Positions 11,745 through 23,601 of a stretch of DNA of 64,000 bases are shown here, piece by piece. Below the pieces are notes generated by a model that was given only the letters and a program-made list of their open reading frames with translations, searched no databases and was not told the origin of the DNA. This DNA comes from Magnolia sinica (taxonomy: Eukaryota; Streptophyta; Magnoliopsida; Magnoliales; Magnoliaceae). The stretch spans positions 66,860,001 through 66,924,000 of the forward strand of contig NC_080588.1 in NCBI RefSeq assembly GCF_029962835.1, given 5' to 3'. The translations under genes and the position numbers were made by a program. Every line of letters begins with the position of its first letter. The first letter of the stretch is position 1.

Positions 11745-12957
11745 CTTGGGCCATGTCATGCCACTAGGGATATCCTTGGCAGTAGTTGTTTACACTTATT
11801 TTCGATGCCCTGATGATCCAATAGAAAATTGTCACATGGTGACACTACATGTTTGGCACACACGAAAGTCATACTTGCACTCAAAGAGTTCTTCGATTGA
11901 TCTTTCTTTGGCATTACGCATTTTGTTATTAATGCAATGGCATAGATTTGTACACATGCCTTCAAGGGGATGCATCGTCACATGTCATGAGGCCAAGTTT
12001 ATCGTGCCATTTAATGAGGCAGCATACCTGGCATGATTATATGAGATATGCTGTGAGAACGGATCTTATCACGTATCCAGCAATGACATCCTTAGCGAAG
12101 CCATCTCTCATAATCCTTCCTAAATGAGAGATCTTCCCAAAGAAGTTAGGAGAACAAACACTGCTCAAGAAAGTTCCAAAAATCAAGAGATCAGATCAAT
12201 GTCCAAGCCAATCTGGCTTTGGTTCGGAGCTAAGTCGAGAGAAATAGACACATCAACATGATGAGGTCCCAAGCCGTTGTCCTATCAAAATAAAGAGAAC
12301 AGAAGAACTAGATGGAAGGTCTGACTAGACTTATTCCAATATTGAATCCCTCAAGTGCTCTAAACCATTTTGCAATGAATAGTGAAAATGCAGGAGGTGG
12401 CTTGATATGGACCACCGAACACCTCAAAGTAGAGGAGGTGGGCCACCAAATGAATGGTCCTAATCTTGGCCTCATTTTTTTCATCAAAGAAACTTTGGGG
12501 GTCCTAGTCCTAATCTTTATTGAGCCATCAAGATCTCCGTGAAGAATTAAGTAAAAGAAGAAGATCCGAAAAGCAAACAAGTCTGGATTTGGCTTGAATC
12601 ATTTTTTTCCAATGTAAGCCGACAATTCTAAATTAATCAAGGAGATTCCTATATCCAAAACTAATATGGGATCACAAAGGATCTAAAAGCAGTAAGGAGG
12701 CTTAGTGAGGGATTTTATAGCGTTCACAGGATATAAAAGGAGCACACTAGTACGAAGTTGAGGCTCTATACTAAACATATTCATTTACTTTTTATTTATC
12801 TTAACTTAGCTTAGCCTATCCTAGTTCTAGCATAGATAGCTACTGCAGGCAGCTCCCAATACAGTACCATAGGAATAGAGTAAGTATCATCAATCTTAAG
12901 TTATAAGATTATGATAAATTCAGTTTTGATTTGGTTGATCATACCAATCCGGATACA
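11745..12957. other. Unassigned, possibly decayed retroelement sequence
   Basis: No gene recognised. A TATA-like ATATAAAAGG near 12733, followed by CT-rich transcript-leader-like sequence to about 12900, resembles a plant LTR end, but no paired LTR, primer site or protein domain was found. The 96-codon frame at 11746 matches nothing I know. Confidence 0.25.
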
Positions 12958-13564
12958 TAGAGGTGTACATGAACCGAGCTAGCTCGGTTAGCTCGCTCGA
13001 CTCGACTCGAAAAAGCTCGATTCAACTCAGTTCGAAGCTGAGTTCGAGCTGAGTCGAGCTGATTTTTTGAGCTCGAAAATGATTGTTCGAGCCAAGTTCA
13101 AGCTAGCCCTAGCTCGACTCGACTCAGATTGAACCCAGCTCAAATCGAACTTTGATCGAACCAATTCGGTGACTTGGTTACTTTGATATTAATGTTGCTC
13201 ACCAAGTGTTTGATGAAATGATTCAAAGAAGTGTAGCTAGTGGCAAGGAAGGTATGCATATAAAACCAACACCCTTTTTTTCTTGATTTTTGTGTTGCTT
13301 AGAAGGTGTTTGATAAAATACCTATAAAACCATTGTTGTTGTCTCAAATATAGTGAGATTTTGAAGGTGCAGTCCAGGTGTTTGTGAAAATGCTGCAATG
13401 GCGAACTCGGCTCGAACTGGCCCGAACGGCTGACCGAATCGAGCCTAGCTGGCCAGTTAGACTTGAGGACTGAGCTGATCCGAGTTCAAGTTGAGGTCAG
13501 CTAGTGGCCGAGCTAAGTCGAGTTGAGGCTAGCTCAACTCGATTCTACTCGATGTGCACCCCTA
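12958..13564. mobile_element. hAT-like MITE, CTCGA-rich arms
   Basis: Termini TAGAGGTGTACATGA and TCGATGTGCACCCCTA are inverted repeats. The flanking octamers CGGATACA and TGGACAAA are only partly alike. The arms are composed of GAGCTCG/CTCGACTCGA words. Confidence 0.6.
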
Positions 13565-14780
13565 TGGACAAATCCTACTAACCACTCGCCTAGATCGTCT
13601 GTTCCGATAAACATATCAAGTATTTATCTTTCCTTTTTGTTTATGTCTTTAATTGCTTGTTACTTTGTTGACTGTAATGAGGCCATAAATTTAAGCATCA
13701 ATAAATCAGTATTTTTTTAGTTTTATTTTATTTATTTGTACCTTCTTCTTTATTTGAGAAGTATACAAACCTAAAAACTAGTGGAAAAAAAGTCCTTAAG
13801 TCTATAAACTCACATCTATTGTCATAAGGTAAAAAGAAATTATTTGAAAAGGCTAACTCTTACCTTTTCACAAATTGCCTAAACAAAGCACAAACCATTT
13901 GTTGAGAGAATAACTGGATCCTATGTCCAGTCTCTAATCTCTCCATCTCGACATTTGGGAACACCAGTGATTCAATCACACTTTTAAGTCAAGTATCTCA
14001 AACACACCCCCGCGCATCTTACCTTCACGAAAAACCAATCCAGGCCCTCACTTATATATGACCTTGTTTGATTGAATTGACAGCAACAGTGGGCACGACA
14101 GACAATCCACTTCCTAAAAATTAATAACATATATGTTACCCACATTGATTGTTCCGGATCCATCCCTTCAACGGGGTAATTTTTGTCTTTTCACTTCAGA
14201 AGTAGCTCACTCTCACTTCTCTTTTCTTTGTAGACAACATGTGAGCAAAGTATTAAGGAAATCAAGCAATAAAGCCTATGTGCAGATTGTATGACATCCA
14301 CTCCATACATAGTTAATGTAGGTGTAGTCCACAGCTCTCTCTCTCTCTCCATCTCTCCTTTCGTTTTTCTAACCTTACTCTTTCCTTGTTGGTCTCATGT
14401 GCCATATCCCCTAGATGTTATAATGGCAAAAATTTCAGCAGCGACACACGAGATTACATTAGCTAGGTGTACATACGATGTGAATACTCTGCGGGTCATG
14501 TAAGTGGACGTGGCTTACGAAGACACTTACACGGCAGCCATTACCCTAGCCAATGCCATCATTGTTCTCAGCATGCAGTGAGCGTGATCTTTCCCACTAC
14601 CATCATTGTTATTTCTAAAGTGTGAAACCTGAGCTACGCTAGCTAACATCTGTAGCGCACAAAACGCACTGATTGAATTCTACGTATACTTGTCATGGTT
14701 AGCCCCACAGCTACAACTGACTGGACCGTAATATGTGTTCCCATGTGAATCGAGCCCTTTATACCAAGGGGTGTGGATTA
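13565..14780. other. Intergenic stretch without a recognised gene
   Basis: Unique-looking, AT-rich sequence with a short CT run near 14336. Frames up to 70 codons (for example 14291) show no recognisable domain. Confidence 0.35.
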
Positions 14781-14784
14781 GGCG

Positions 14785-15010
14785 AGGGTGGGGCAGGGGT
14801 AACAGCTTAGTGGGTCAGTACCTGACCGTGAGGCCCACCTCAATGTACTTGTATACCCATGTTGCCTATCTATTTTTGTCAGATAATTTTTGGGACGGCC
14901 CCAAAATTATAGCAGATACAAATCTCAGGTGGACCACACCGTAGGAAACAATGATCATTAAACGGCCACCGTTAAAACCTTCAGTAAATCACTATTCGCT
15001 ATTGTTTCTT
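14785..15010. repeat. Half copy of the fold-back repeat
   Basis: Only one arm is present: GTGAGGCCCACCTCAATG through TCTCAGGTGGACCACACCG and on to about 15005. The inverse arm is missing, so the element is truncated. Confidence 0.45.
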
Positions 15011-15165
15011 GTGAGTGTGACTCGGTCAAGGCACCGCAAGTTATGTCAAGTCAGCTAAGTGAGTGAGCCAACATGATAATTCTGGTTGAGTAAAACTCAC
15101 CAGCCTGTTTCACAAGGAGCCGGCAAAAAATTTCACTGCATAAGTTGCCTCAGATGAGTTCTTGT
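15011..15165 (+). pseudogene. Relic of CAD intron 2 upstream of the exon 3 relic
   Basis: The run GTGTGACTCGG through AACTCACCAGCCTGTTTCAC and AAATTTCACTGCATAAGTTG matches intron 2 of genes A (about 8760-8870) and D (about 61915-62080), though clearly diverged. It shows that the 15.8-kb relic descends from genomic DNA and not from a processed transcript. Confidence 0.55.
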
Positions 15166-15725
15166 TGTCTAATGGCTTAAATTTGTCTTTAATAGAGTCT
15201 GTCAATGACATCAATAAATCATTCGATTCCATCGAGCATACGTCAATGCCATCGACATAAACTCAATCCCATCGAGAAATCTGAAAAAATTCTTGTTGAT
15301 TGCTAGACAGCTTGGAGGTTACTACTTGATGACATCAAGGGTTCTTCATGTCATCAACTTGTCTTCAATGTCTGTCAATGCCATTGAAGGCATGTGCAAA
15401 ATTGTGAAAGTGTGTGATTTGTTTTTTATTTCGATTGTGGTAGTATGTGTGTGTGTGTAATCGGAATTAGGGTTATCTAAATGTGCTTAACGGTTTGAGA
15501 GTGATTTTGAAGATAAAAGCTTGGGCTTTTCTTTTTGGGGCTTTGATCGGTAAGGTTTTTCTCTTGTAACTTCGCTTCATAGTGCATTATCCTTTTGCGC
15601 AGTGGTTTTTTTTCAAAAGTGTTTTTTGATGTAAATTTAGATTGCATTCTTGTTGAACTTGGTTTGTGCGATTATGAGTATCTTGTTTAATTCATCTTTG
15701 TGTGCTTCCATGAGTCCAAACAATT
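15166..15725. mobile_element. Probable LTR-type insertion splitting the CAD relic
   Basis: About 560 bp interrupts the homology to CAD intron 2 between 15165 and about 15730. It contains repeated GTCAATGCCAT/CATCGA words and a T-rich right half, which recall plant copia LTRs. No target duplication was identified. Confidence 0.35.
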
Positions 15726-15740
15726 TTAAGTCAAGTAAAT

Positions 15741-15940
15741 GTATTATAGAGTTGTAGTAAAAACACTGTAGCCACCTCATCATATTTAATTCAAAGAACC
15801 ATCAGAGAAATTATTATAACCGATATGTTTCTGCATGCACCAGATTGTAGGTATAGTGACCCAAGTGGGGCCTACGATATAAAAATTCAAGGTCGGAGAC
15901 AAGGAGGGTGTCGGTTGCTTGGTTGAATATCATACATGTC
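15741..15940 (+). pseudogene. CAD-like exon 3 fragment (broken)
   Basis: Bases 15754-15842 match the 3' end of CAD intron 2, and from about 15842 the frame matches the start of exon 3 ([11 protein letters not shown], then KFKVGDKEGVGCLVE). The His of the GHE zinc motif is still visible before it, but Glu is replaced by Gln and a TAA stop interrupts the frame near 15890. Homology ends near 15935, before the structural-zinc cysteines. It is a dead remnant of a fifth copy between A and B. Confidence 0.75.
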
Positions 15941-16108
15941 CACATGTTGCATTTGTACCATCATAACCAAAATCATATCCGTAATCAAAATCATAACTCT
16001 AGGACAATTTCATCACAATGGCCCATATGTATACATGTCTGCCACACTCGAGATTAGGACTAAGCCCCCGTGCGGTGAAGTGGGTGATGCTATATATCAC
16101 CACTATTT

Positions 16109-16111
<3 letters not shown>

Positions 16112-16175
<64 letters not shown>
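16112..16175. repeat. (TA)n microsatellite, left part
   Basis: About 64 bp of TA repeat immediately left of the Micron-like element. The right part (ATATATATATAT then (GT)n) resumes at 16725-16765. Confidence 0.85.
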
Positions 16176-16177
<2 letters not shown>

Positions 16178-16724
16178 GAAAAGGTACTATGCGCTCGACC
16201 TCACGAGTCCATCCCATGAGGTTGAGTTGTGTGGGCCCCACCGTGATGCGTTTCAAAAATCTACCCCATCAGTCAGATGCACCATTCCATCGTGGGCCTA
16301 GGTCTCAAAAATCAAGTCAATCTGTGACTTGTGTGGGCCACACCACATACAGAAGTGGGGAGGGGCCGTGCACCATTAAAATATTCATAATCAATTTTTT
16401 GAGCCCACCGAGATGTGGTTTGCAAATCCAGCCCATCCATTATGTGTGTACCACTTGGATGAGGGTTCATACCAAGTTTCAGCAGCATTCAAAACTCAGG
16501 TGGGCCCCACCAAGTACTTTTATATGTTTTAATGGTGTCTTCACATGATTTTAGATGGTATGGCCCACCTGAGTTCCGTATACGGCTGATTTTTGGGATA
16601 TCCCATAATTTAGAGGGGACCCATCAAATGCACGGTGTTGATGGTCAACACGCATCACGGTGGGGCCCACATAGCTCGACCTCACGGGAGCTTATCGTGA
16701 GGTTGAGCGCATAGTACCTTTTCC
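16176..16724. mobile_element. Micron-like TIR element inserted in (TA)n
   Basis: 549 bp with imperfect terminal inverted repeats of about 85 bp (GGGAAAAGGTACTATGCGCT at the left, its inverse at the right, continuing through CCTCACGA to GTGGGCCCCACCGTGATGC). Both sides are TA repeats, so the element landed in a microsatellite. A copy of the same length lies at 49663-50211, also inside (TA)n. No transposase. Confidence 0.75.
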
Positions 16725-16744
<20 letters not shown>

Positions 16745-16765
<21 letters not shown>

Positions 16766-17162
16766 GTCCACTTGATTACTGGATCTGATTCATTTTTTGA
16801 GATGATGCCCGAAAATCATCCATAAAATCAGATGGATGGCGTGGATAAAGAATACATACATCAAAGTTAGCCAGAAATTAAAACTAAAACGGACAAGATA
16901 CTGGTGCTTTTAGATGTACGGTGAAAAAATAAGTATGCTTATTTTATTACCCAACTGTCAGATGGAGGATATTTATTGGACGGTTAAAGCTGAAAAATCC
17001 AACGGTCTTGATGCAAGGTACAAGTGCCTACGAATCAGTGGTCAGGATGGTCGGACAAGTGCTAACGAATCTGCTTGTTCAACCAATCAATACGATTTTT
17101 GAACTTTAATGAATTAGAGAAAGTGGGTTAAACTATTTAATCTGTTTAGTGTGAGTCAATAT
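16745..17162. repeat. Spacer segment duplicated upstream of genes B and D
   Basis: From TTGATTACTGGATCTGATTC to GTGAGTCAATAT the sequence is nearly identical to about 54660-55113. The 62-codon frame inside (16914-17102) differs from its partner by four bases, three of them changing the amino acid, so it does not look protein-constrained. Confidence 0.75.
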
Positions 17163-17788
17163 GGAAGCTGATTGGCTGGCCGGTGTACCACGCACCACCA
17201 ATCTAGCTGGGGTGTTGATGTCACCAAGTTTTGTGGGTCCCATGTTAAGGTATGAGTTATATCCCAACCGTCTGCCTACTAGGTGAGCTCGTGGTAACCG
17301 TTCGTCTGCTTGGCATGCTAGTGGTATGGCTAGATACTATAGATAAGAAATATCAAAAGCCCAAGTGGACGATATTGTAAAAAAGTTGTAGGGGATTGAA
17401 CATCTACCACTAAATCCTTTGGGGTCACAGAACTTTCATATTATATTTGCTTTTCCCCTTCATTTAGGTTTGCGCGTGATATTATGAGCAGTTTGGATGT
17501 AAAATAAATACTATGGTGGGCCCTATGTTTGTTTTAATCGTGAGAATTATTGTCTCATTGTTATTTATGATGTGGTCTACTTGAGCTTTGGGTATGACTC
17601 ATTTTTGAAATAAAGATATAAAATGATCTCGAAAAATGGACGAACGGTGTGGATATGATATATAGATCATCATGGACCAAGTAACTTTGATATCCTTTGA
17701 ACCGTTCATATAACTCAGAGTTAGAGGAGCGTCAGCGCTCGTCTTCGCACGACACGTATTGACACCAGGTTGGTGGTGTGTGTGGTAC

Positions 17789-18926
17789 GGAAGCAGATTG
17801 TGTACTTAGTAACTCAGTACGGTAAGGGCCTGTTTGGCTGGCTGGATTAGATGGGCTTAGGTGGGATGGAATTGCATCTGGTCCTGTGTCAATTCCACTC
17901 CATGTTTGGGAAGAGTGGAAAAGCTTGGAAGTGGGCTACATGGAATTGTACCGGGTCCCGTGCTAATATCACTCAATGTTAACAAGTTGTGTAGGTCCCA
18001 CCATGATGTGTGGGCTATATCCACGCTGTCCACCCAATTTTTGAGATCATTTTAGAGCATGGACCAAAAAATCAGGTAGATCTAAAGTTCAAGTGGACCC
18101 CATCATAGAAAGCAACGAGGATTGAATACTTATCATTGAAAACTTCTTTAGAGCCACATAAGTTTTGGATCTGCCTCATTTTTAGGCCCATGCCATAAAA
18201 TGAGGTTACAAAACAAATGAACAATTAAGATATAACACATGTGTGTTATTGCCAATAGTTTCAATTGATGGTGAGTATATCCTTTCAATGTGCTACCGTA
18301 TTACAAACAACAAAGGGGATTAAGCTTGTTCCATGGCAACAGGGAACAGTCCCTGCCATGGGTAATACGATGTTTTTTGAATCCCATCCCACCTAAAACC
18401 GTGGGATCGGTCCGGCCAAACAGGCCCTAAGCGTACTGAGAAAACTCTGTGGGCCCCAGTGTCATTCATACATTATATCCACTCTGTCCATCTCTTTTAA
18501 CACATAATTTTAGGGCTTTATTGAAAAAATGGAGTATATACAAACCTCAATTGGACCACACCACCGGAAACAGTGTGAATTGAACATCTACCGTTGAAAA
18601 TTTCATGGGGACAGTTTTAGATCAAGCTGATATTTGTGTTTTCCCTTCATCCATGCCTTTCCTATCTTATGAACAGGTTGGATGACAAATAAACATCACT
18701 GGGGGCCTTAGAAAGTTTTCAACGGTTGAAATCAATACTTCCACTTTTTCCAGTGGTATCGTCCAATTGAGCTTTGTATATGTATCAATTTTGGGTTGAA
18801 CCCATAAAATGATCTGAAAAAACGAATGGACGGTGCGGATAAACCACAGGCATTCGCAGTGGGCCCAACTGAGTTTACTCAGTACGATAAGAGCGCACTG
18901 AATAACTCAGTACGCAATCCGATTCC
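17789..18926. mobile_element. Second MULE-like element nested in the first
   Basis: Termini GGAAGCAGATTGTGTACT and CGCAATCCGATTCC, with the sub-terminal word AACTCAGTACG inverted on both sides. Flanking nonamers GTGTGGTAC and TTGCAGTAC are similar. It contains the Tourist-like element at 17826-18427 and a fold-back core at about 18445-18870. Confidence 0.55.
17826..18427. mobile_element. Tourist/PIF-Harbinger-like MITE
   Basis: 602 bp with termini GGGCCTGTTTGGC and GCCAAACAGGCCC, flanked on both sides by TAA. The TWA target duplication and these termini fit the Tourist group. An internal hairpin (CCATGGCAACAGGGA and its inverse, about 18333-18362) is present. Non-coding. Confidence 0.7.
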
Positions 18927-19030
18927 TTGCAGTACACCAGCCAATCCACTTCCAGTCAATGTTTGCCACGGTGGCCTTTTTTGGTGCGCACGGCCTACGT
19001 ATCAAAGAGTCCAGCGAAACCAGAGCATCG

Positions 19031-19315
19031 ACTGCTAACGTCAGTAATGACGCCCGGAGACGGAACCAAACTTGTTTGAGTCGGGATCCCCTGTTGTCTG
19101 GTCAACAGGGATTCCCTGTTACCCTGATGGTTTGGCGTCCGAAGCTTTTTTTATTTATTTTTATTTTTTTAGTGGGTGGTGACGTGGACCAATGAGCATT
19201 AAGGTATCAGGAAATCTCTGTTGACCAGATAACAGAGGATCCGGACTCATTTCTTGTTTCTATACATCCGCCCCCTCATATTTAAGAGGCGCCTGGCATC
19301 ATGTCACAGCCACAC

Positions 19316-19390
<75 letters not shown>

Positions 19391-19405
19391 AGGAAGAAAA
19401 GAGAA
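19031..19405 (+). promoter_or_regulatory. Gene B proximal promoter and 5'UTR
   Basis: The conserved block CTAACGTCAGTAATGACG lies at 19035-19052, but the palindrome of C and D is broken here (TGACGCCC). A 171-bp MITE separates it from the TATA-like CATATTTAAG at about 19277-19286. A (CT)n tract of about 70 bp (19318-19387) fills most of the 5'UTR before the ATG at 19406. Confidence 0.55.
19078..19248. mobile_element. MITE inside the gene B promoter
   Basis: Inverted termini of about 38 bp: GAGTCGGGATCCCCTGTTG at left, inverse GGATCCGGACTC at right, continuing inward through CTGGTCAACAG and CTGTTGACCAG. Genes C and D lack it at the same place. A heptamer CTTGTTT lies before it and again four bases after it, a possible but imperfect duplication. 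Confidence 0.7.
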
Positions 19406-22400
19406 ATGTCGAAATCTCCAGAGGAAGAACACCCTCAAAAGGCGTTTGGGTGGGCTGCAAGAGACTCTTCTGGAGTCCTCTCCCCTTTCAAATTCTCTAG
19501 AAGGTATTACTCAATACCCTTCATCTTTTTCCTTTCCTTTTCTTTTGCAACGAGACATTTCTCTTTGTTTTCTTTGGAATTCTTCTTCTTTCTTTTCGTG
19601 GGTATTTTTGGTATTGTATATGAGATCTCTCTCTCTTCTTGATTTTTTGGGAACCCTCATTTCTTTTCTTTTTGCGTGTTCTTATTGTAATGAGATCTTT
19701 CTTTTTATTTTTGGTGGGTATTTTCGCATTTCTATTCTCTCTCTTAATTGAATGAGATCTTCTTTTAGTTTCTTTGTAATTTTTGTTCTTATTTTTTTTG
19801 TAGGTTTTTCGGTATTTTCTATGCTCTGGCCCTCTCCTAACCTCTTTTCTTTTCTTTTCTTGTATTTTTCTTTTATACGTGTTTTTAGTGCAACGAGTGT
19901 TAGAATCAGAGAGATAGCAGAGAGCCTTGCAAAGTCTGATTGCACGTAAGCTGGGAGAATTGTTATTTTACTAAACAACTGTTGTGGCTAATAAATAGCC
20001 TTACAATGAGATAAAAAATCCTATAATCGTGGTGCATAACTACATTAAACGGAAAGCAATCTTGTTCCCCAAGTTTAGGAAGGACTTATTCAACTTAACA
20101 GAAATAAACTTAAAACAAGAGACTCTGACCCTAACGGCTAGGAAGCTCCAATAGTTTCATCAACGAGATCTTCTCTCTCTTCTTAATTTTTTGGTATTTT
20201 CCACCCCTGTGATGTACCTTCACAGAGGCGTCCTTCTATACGCACGGGCACACCTTTCGATACATGTCATGCGCCTAAAATCCGAACGGTCCATGTGATG
20301 TGGCACCCCATGAAACCTTCAACGACCGTTCAGATTTCGGGGTCATAGAAACTCACGAGAACTGGTGTGCAACCGAGTACTGGGATATTCGACACACATC
20401 ACGGTGGGGGCCACGTAGCTCGACCTCTTGGGAAGTCGAGCTGTGTGGGCCCGACCGTGATGCTCGGTATCATGCCCTAAAGTGATGTCGCAAAATAAAC
20501 AGATCGATGTGAACATAAGACATACATCATGGTAGGGCCCACCAAACCTGGTGGCCACACACCTGGTGAGGCAATCTCCTTCCATTCTGGTGCAAGCAAC
20601 TTTACTTTTTTCCAATTAATGTCACATTAATGCATACAGGTGTGCAATTAACGGACACATTTGATCGATCACCTGGTGAGCCACTCTGTATTCATGGACA
20701 ACAGACGGTCTGATCTAACATGCAGGTGTGACCAACCCAGGGATCGGATGAGCCTGATTTTCTAGAATGGTGATTTTCATAGGGGTGCCTGTTGTTTTCA
20801 TGGTACCGATTCACAATAAAAGTGGTTTATAAAGATAGTACGGTGCCACAAGTTGATGAAAGTGGAACATATATGCTTTTAAAGAAAGGGTGTGGAGCAC
20901 ATATTCTCACCTCCCAATGACATTGATAGGCGTAAAAAGCTTTTCGCAATATCAGCTTACACGATTTATTGCTTGCCAGTAGAACATGAAAACCCATTTG
21001 TTATCATGTGCTTGGGCAACATCATACATTTAATGCAATAGTGGTGATAAAGCCAATAATGATGTGGACCAAACACAAGCCATAGAGATGATGTACTTGT
21101 CACAGACCTGGATTCTCACCTTCCAAGAGAGAAAAAACTTGTACTTTGGTAAGAAAAACCTTCCAGGTCCTGTTTGGGAGCGTGGATTTGGAACATCTGA
21201 TTTGAAATCCTCTTATGTTTAGCACCCTTGATTAAGTATCAACTTTAATCCAAAATAGTTGTGCATGGTATACTTACAAGGGTTGGAATTTAATTACTAA
21301 ATTAACTTTAATACCTCTAATTAGTGAATCATTTGTAATGCTTAACACAATGGTTACAATAAGCCCATTGAAATATATGCTTTACTTAAAAGTGATGAAA
21401 TTACAAGTCTCAGATGGGTTACAAGTACACCATTATGTCCGAGTGATTGGCTAACCAATGATTTTTAACTATTGATTTACATATACATGGACAATGCTTG
21501 GGTGGTGCTGATCATAATATTAAAATCATTATAATGATGCAACTGATACTCTAATTGTTTTGGGACATCATTAGTAGGCTATGTGCCCAGTAAAATGAGT
21601 CTGGTGACATATAAGTTACACATGCAACCGTTGAAAGGATTTTAAAATTTTCAGATTCGAATATTGTTTGGCGTCCCCACCTGCCCGATACTTTATTTTT
21701 CTTTCGTGGTGGGCCGAGCTGCGAAGTGTCTGGACAATGGACACGTGTCTTATTTTTTGTGGGAGCTTTACCGACCGAGTGAATGATAAAAGTTAATGCA
21801 TGCCAAAGACTTTTTAAATAGAAAATATTTTAATCTGATTTTTGATGTATTTGTAGGGCGAACGGCGATGACGATGTCACGCTCAAGATACTGTACTGCG
21901 GAATCTGCCATTCGGATCTTCACTCCGTTAAAAATGAGTGGGGAAATTCCGTCTACCCCTTACTCCCAGGGTAAGATCGTCTTAACGCCGTTATTTATTG
22001 TTTCTAGAAAGGGAATACATAAATATGAAGAGGCGATTCGCGCAAGACGAGGATATCAAAAAGGTGATATGTTTCACACGTGTGCTTCGCTAGCATTTGG
22101 ACAAAAAGGCCATTCGTTCTCAGGTGAGACCCACTCACTTTGAACATGACCTGAACCGCTAAATGGTGTCTGGATGGTCCAAAGAGGGAAAGCTGGGCCA
22201 ATGAATGGCTTGGATATTTCACACGTGTGCTTCGCTAGCATACGGAGAGACCCTTTATCCCATCTCCCTTATAATAAGCAAGCACACGTGCAGACCCAAC
22301 TGTGTTGGCAAGATAAGCTTTTTATCTCCTTGTGAAAGGTAACTGTTAACTTCTCCATCATCCACCTTTCATAAGTGCAACCTAATCCATACCACAAGAT

Positions 22401-23555
22401 TGGAAGGTCAGGATCTCCGATCAGTGGCACCTTCAGGATGGTCATCCGTCCGTAAGATGACCATGAATCTATCTTATTTGCCATCCATATTAATAAGGTG
22501 ACACAAGCATGCAGGCATGGATGAAGGGAAAACACAAATATCAGCTAGATCCAACACTTTTCCTGTGGTATAGTTCACATGAGATTTGGAATTGCTTCAT
22601 TTTTGAGCCCATGACTTAAAACAGAGCTAGCAAATAGATGTGAAACACATACACCACGGTTGGCTTCACAGTCCCAGGACCACCCAACTCAGAGGCTTTT
22701 CAAGTGCACCGAAGCAGCGTCTATTTTAAACGGAAGGCAGTAACCCCTGATCATCATTTAAAGAAGCATTTAAAGACCCTACCCACTTCATCATCATTTA
22801 AAGAAGCATCAGAAATTAATGTAAGCCATCTGTTCCTGCAGGCACGAGATCGTCGGTATAGTGACCCAAGTGGGGCCCGAGGTATCAAAATTCAAGGTTG
22901 GAGATAAGGCGGGCGTCGGGTGCATGGTTGGATCCTGCAAATCATGCTCCAGCTGCGAGCAAGGCTCGGAGAACTACTGTCCCAATATGATCCTCACCTA
23001 CAATTCCACGTACCACGATGGCACTATGACGTACGGTGGATACTCCGATTTTCTGGTGGTCAATCAGAACTTTGTGATCCACTTCCCCGAGAGCTTGCCA
23101 CTTGATGGGGCCGCACCGCTATTGTGCGCCGGTATTACAGTGTACAGCCCAATGAGGTATTACGGGCTCAGTGAGCCAGGCAAGCATCTAGGAGTGGTTG
23201 GGCTCGGTGGACTCGGTCATGTAGCAGTTAAGTTTGCCAAGGCCTTTGGGTTGAAGGTCACAGTAATCAGTACATCCCCTAACAAGGAGAAGGAAGCAAT
23301 CGAACGACTCGGTGCTGACTCATTCCTGGTCAGCCGTGACCCGGCACAGATGCAGGTGAGTCAGGGTTCGTGTGAGTAACATGGCCATGCATGTGTGTTT
23401 CAGTCTATCCAAAAACCTACACACATCAAAATTAGGGCTGTGCATGAGTAGAGCTAGCTCGAAAAGCCCGGTCAACTCGGATTGACTCGGCTTGAAAGGC
23501 CGACTCGGGGCGAGTCAAGCTTATTTTCTAAAGCTCAGGTTGAGTTTGAGCCAAG

Positions 23556-23601
<46 letters not shown>

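Larger units (their letters stand above)
17163..18953. mobile_element. MULE-like element upstream of gene B, with nested insertions
   Basis: Left end GGAAGCTGATTGGCTGG and right end CACCAGCCAATCCACTTCC are inverted repeats. The flanks AGTCAATAT (17154-17162) and AGTCAATGT (18954-18962) are a 9-bp target duplication, typical of Mutator-like elements. The same right end and duplication occur upstream of C and D, so the insertion predates the block duplications. A second TIR element (17789-18926) is nested within. Confidence 0.7.

Noticed and set aside
11746-12036. 96-codon frame as a gene
   Set aside because: No start context, splice partners or recognisable domain; it starts at the edge of a fold-back repeat.
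22269-22535. Paired minus-strand frames of about 90 codons in intron 2 of B and D (also 59711-60001)
   Set aside because: The pair is explained by intron duplication. The frame crosses fold-back repeat sequence and has no known domain.
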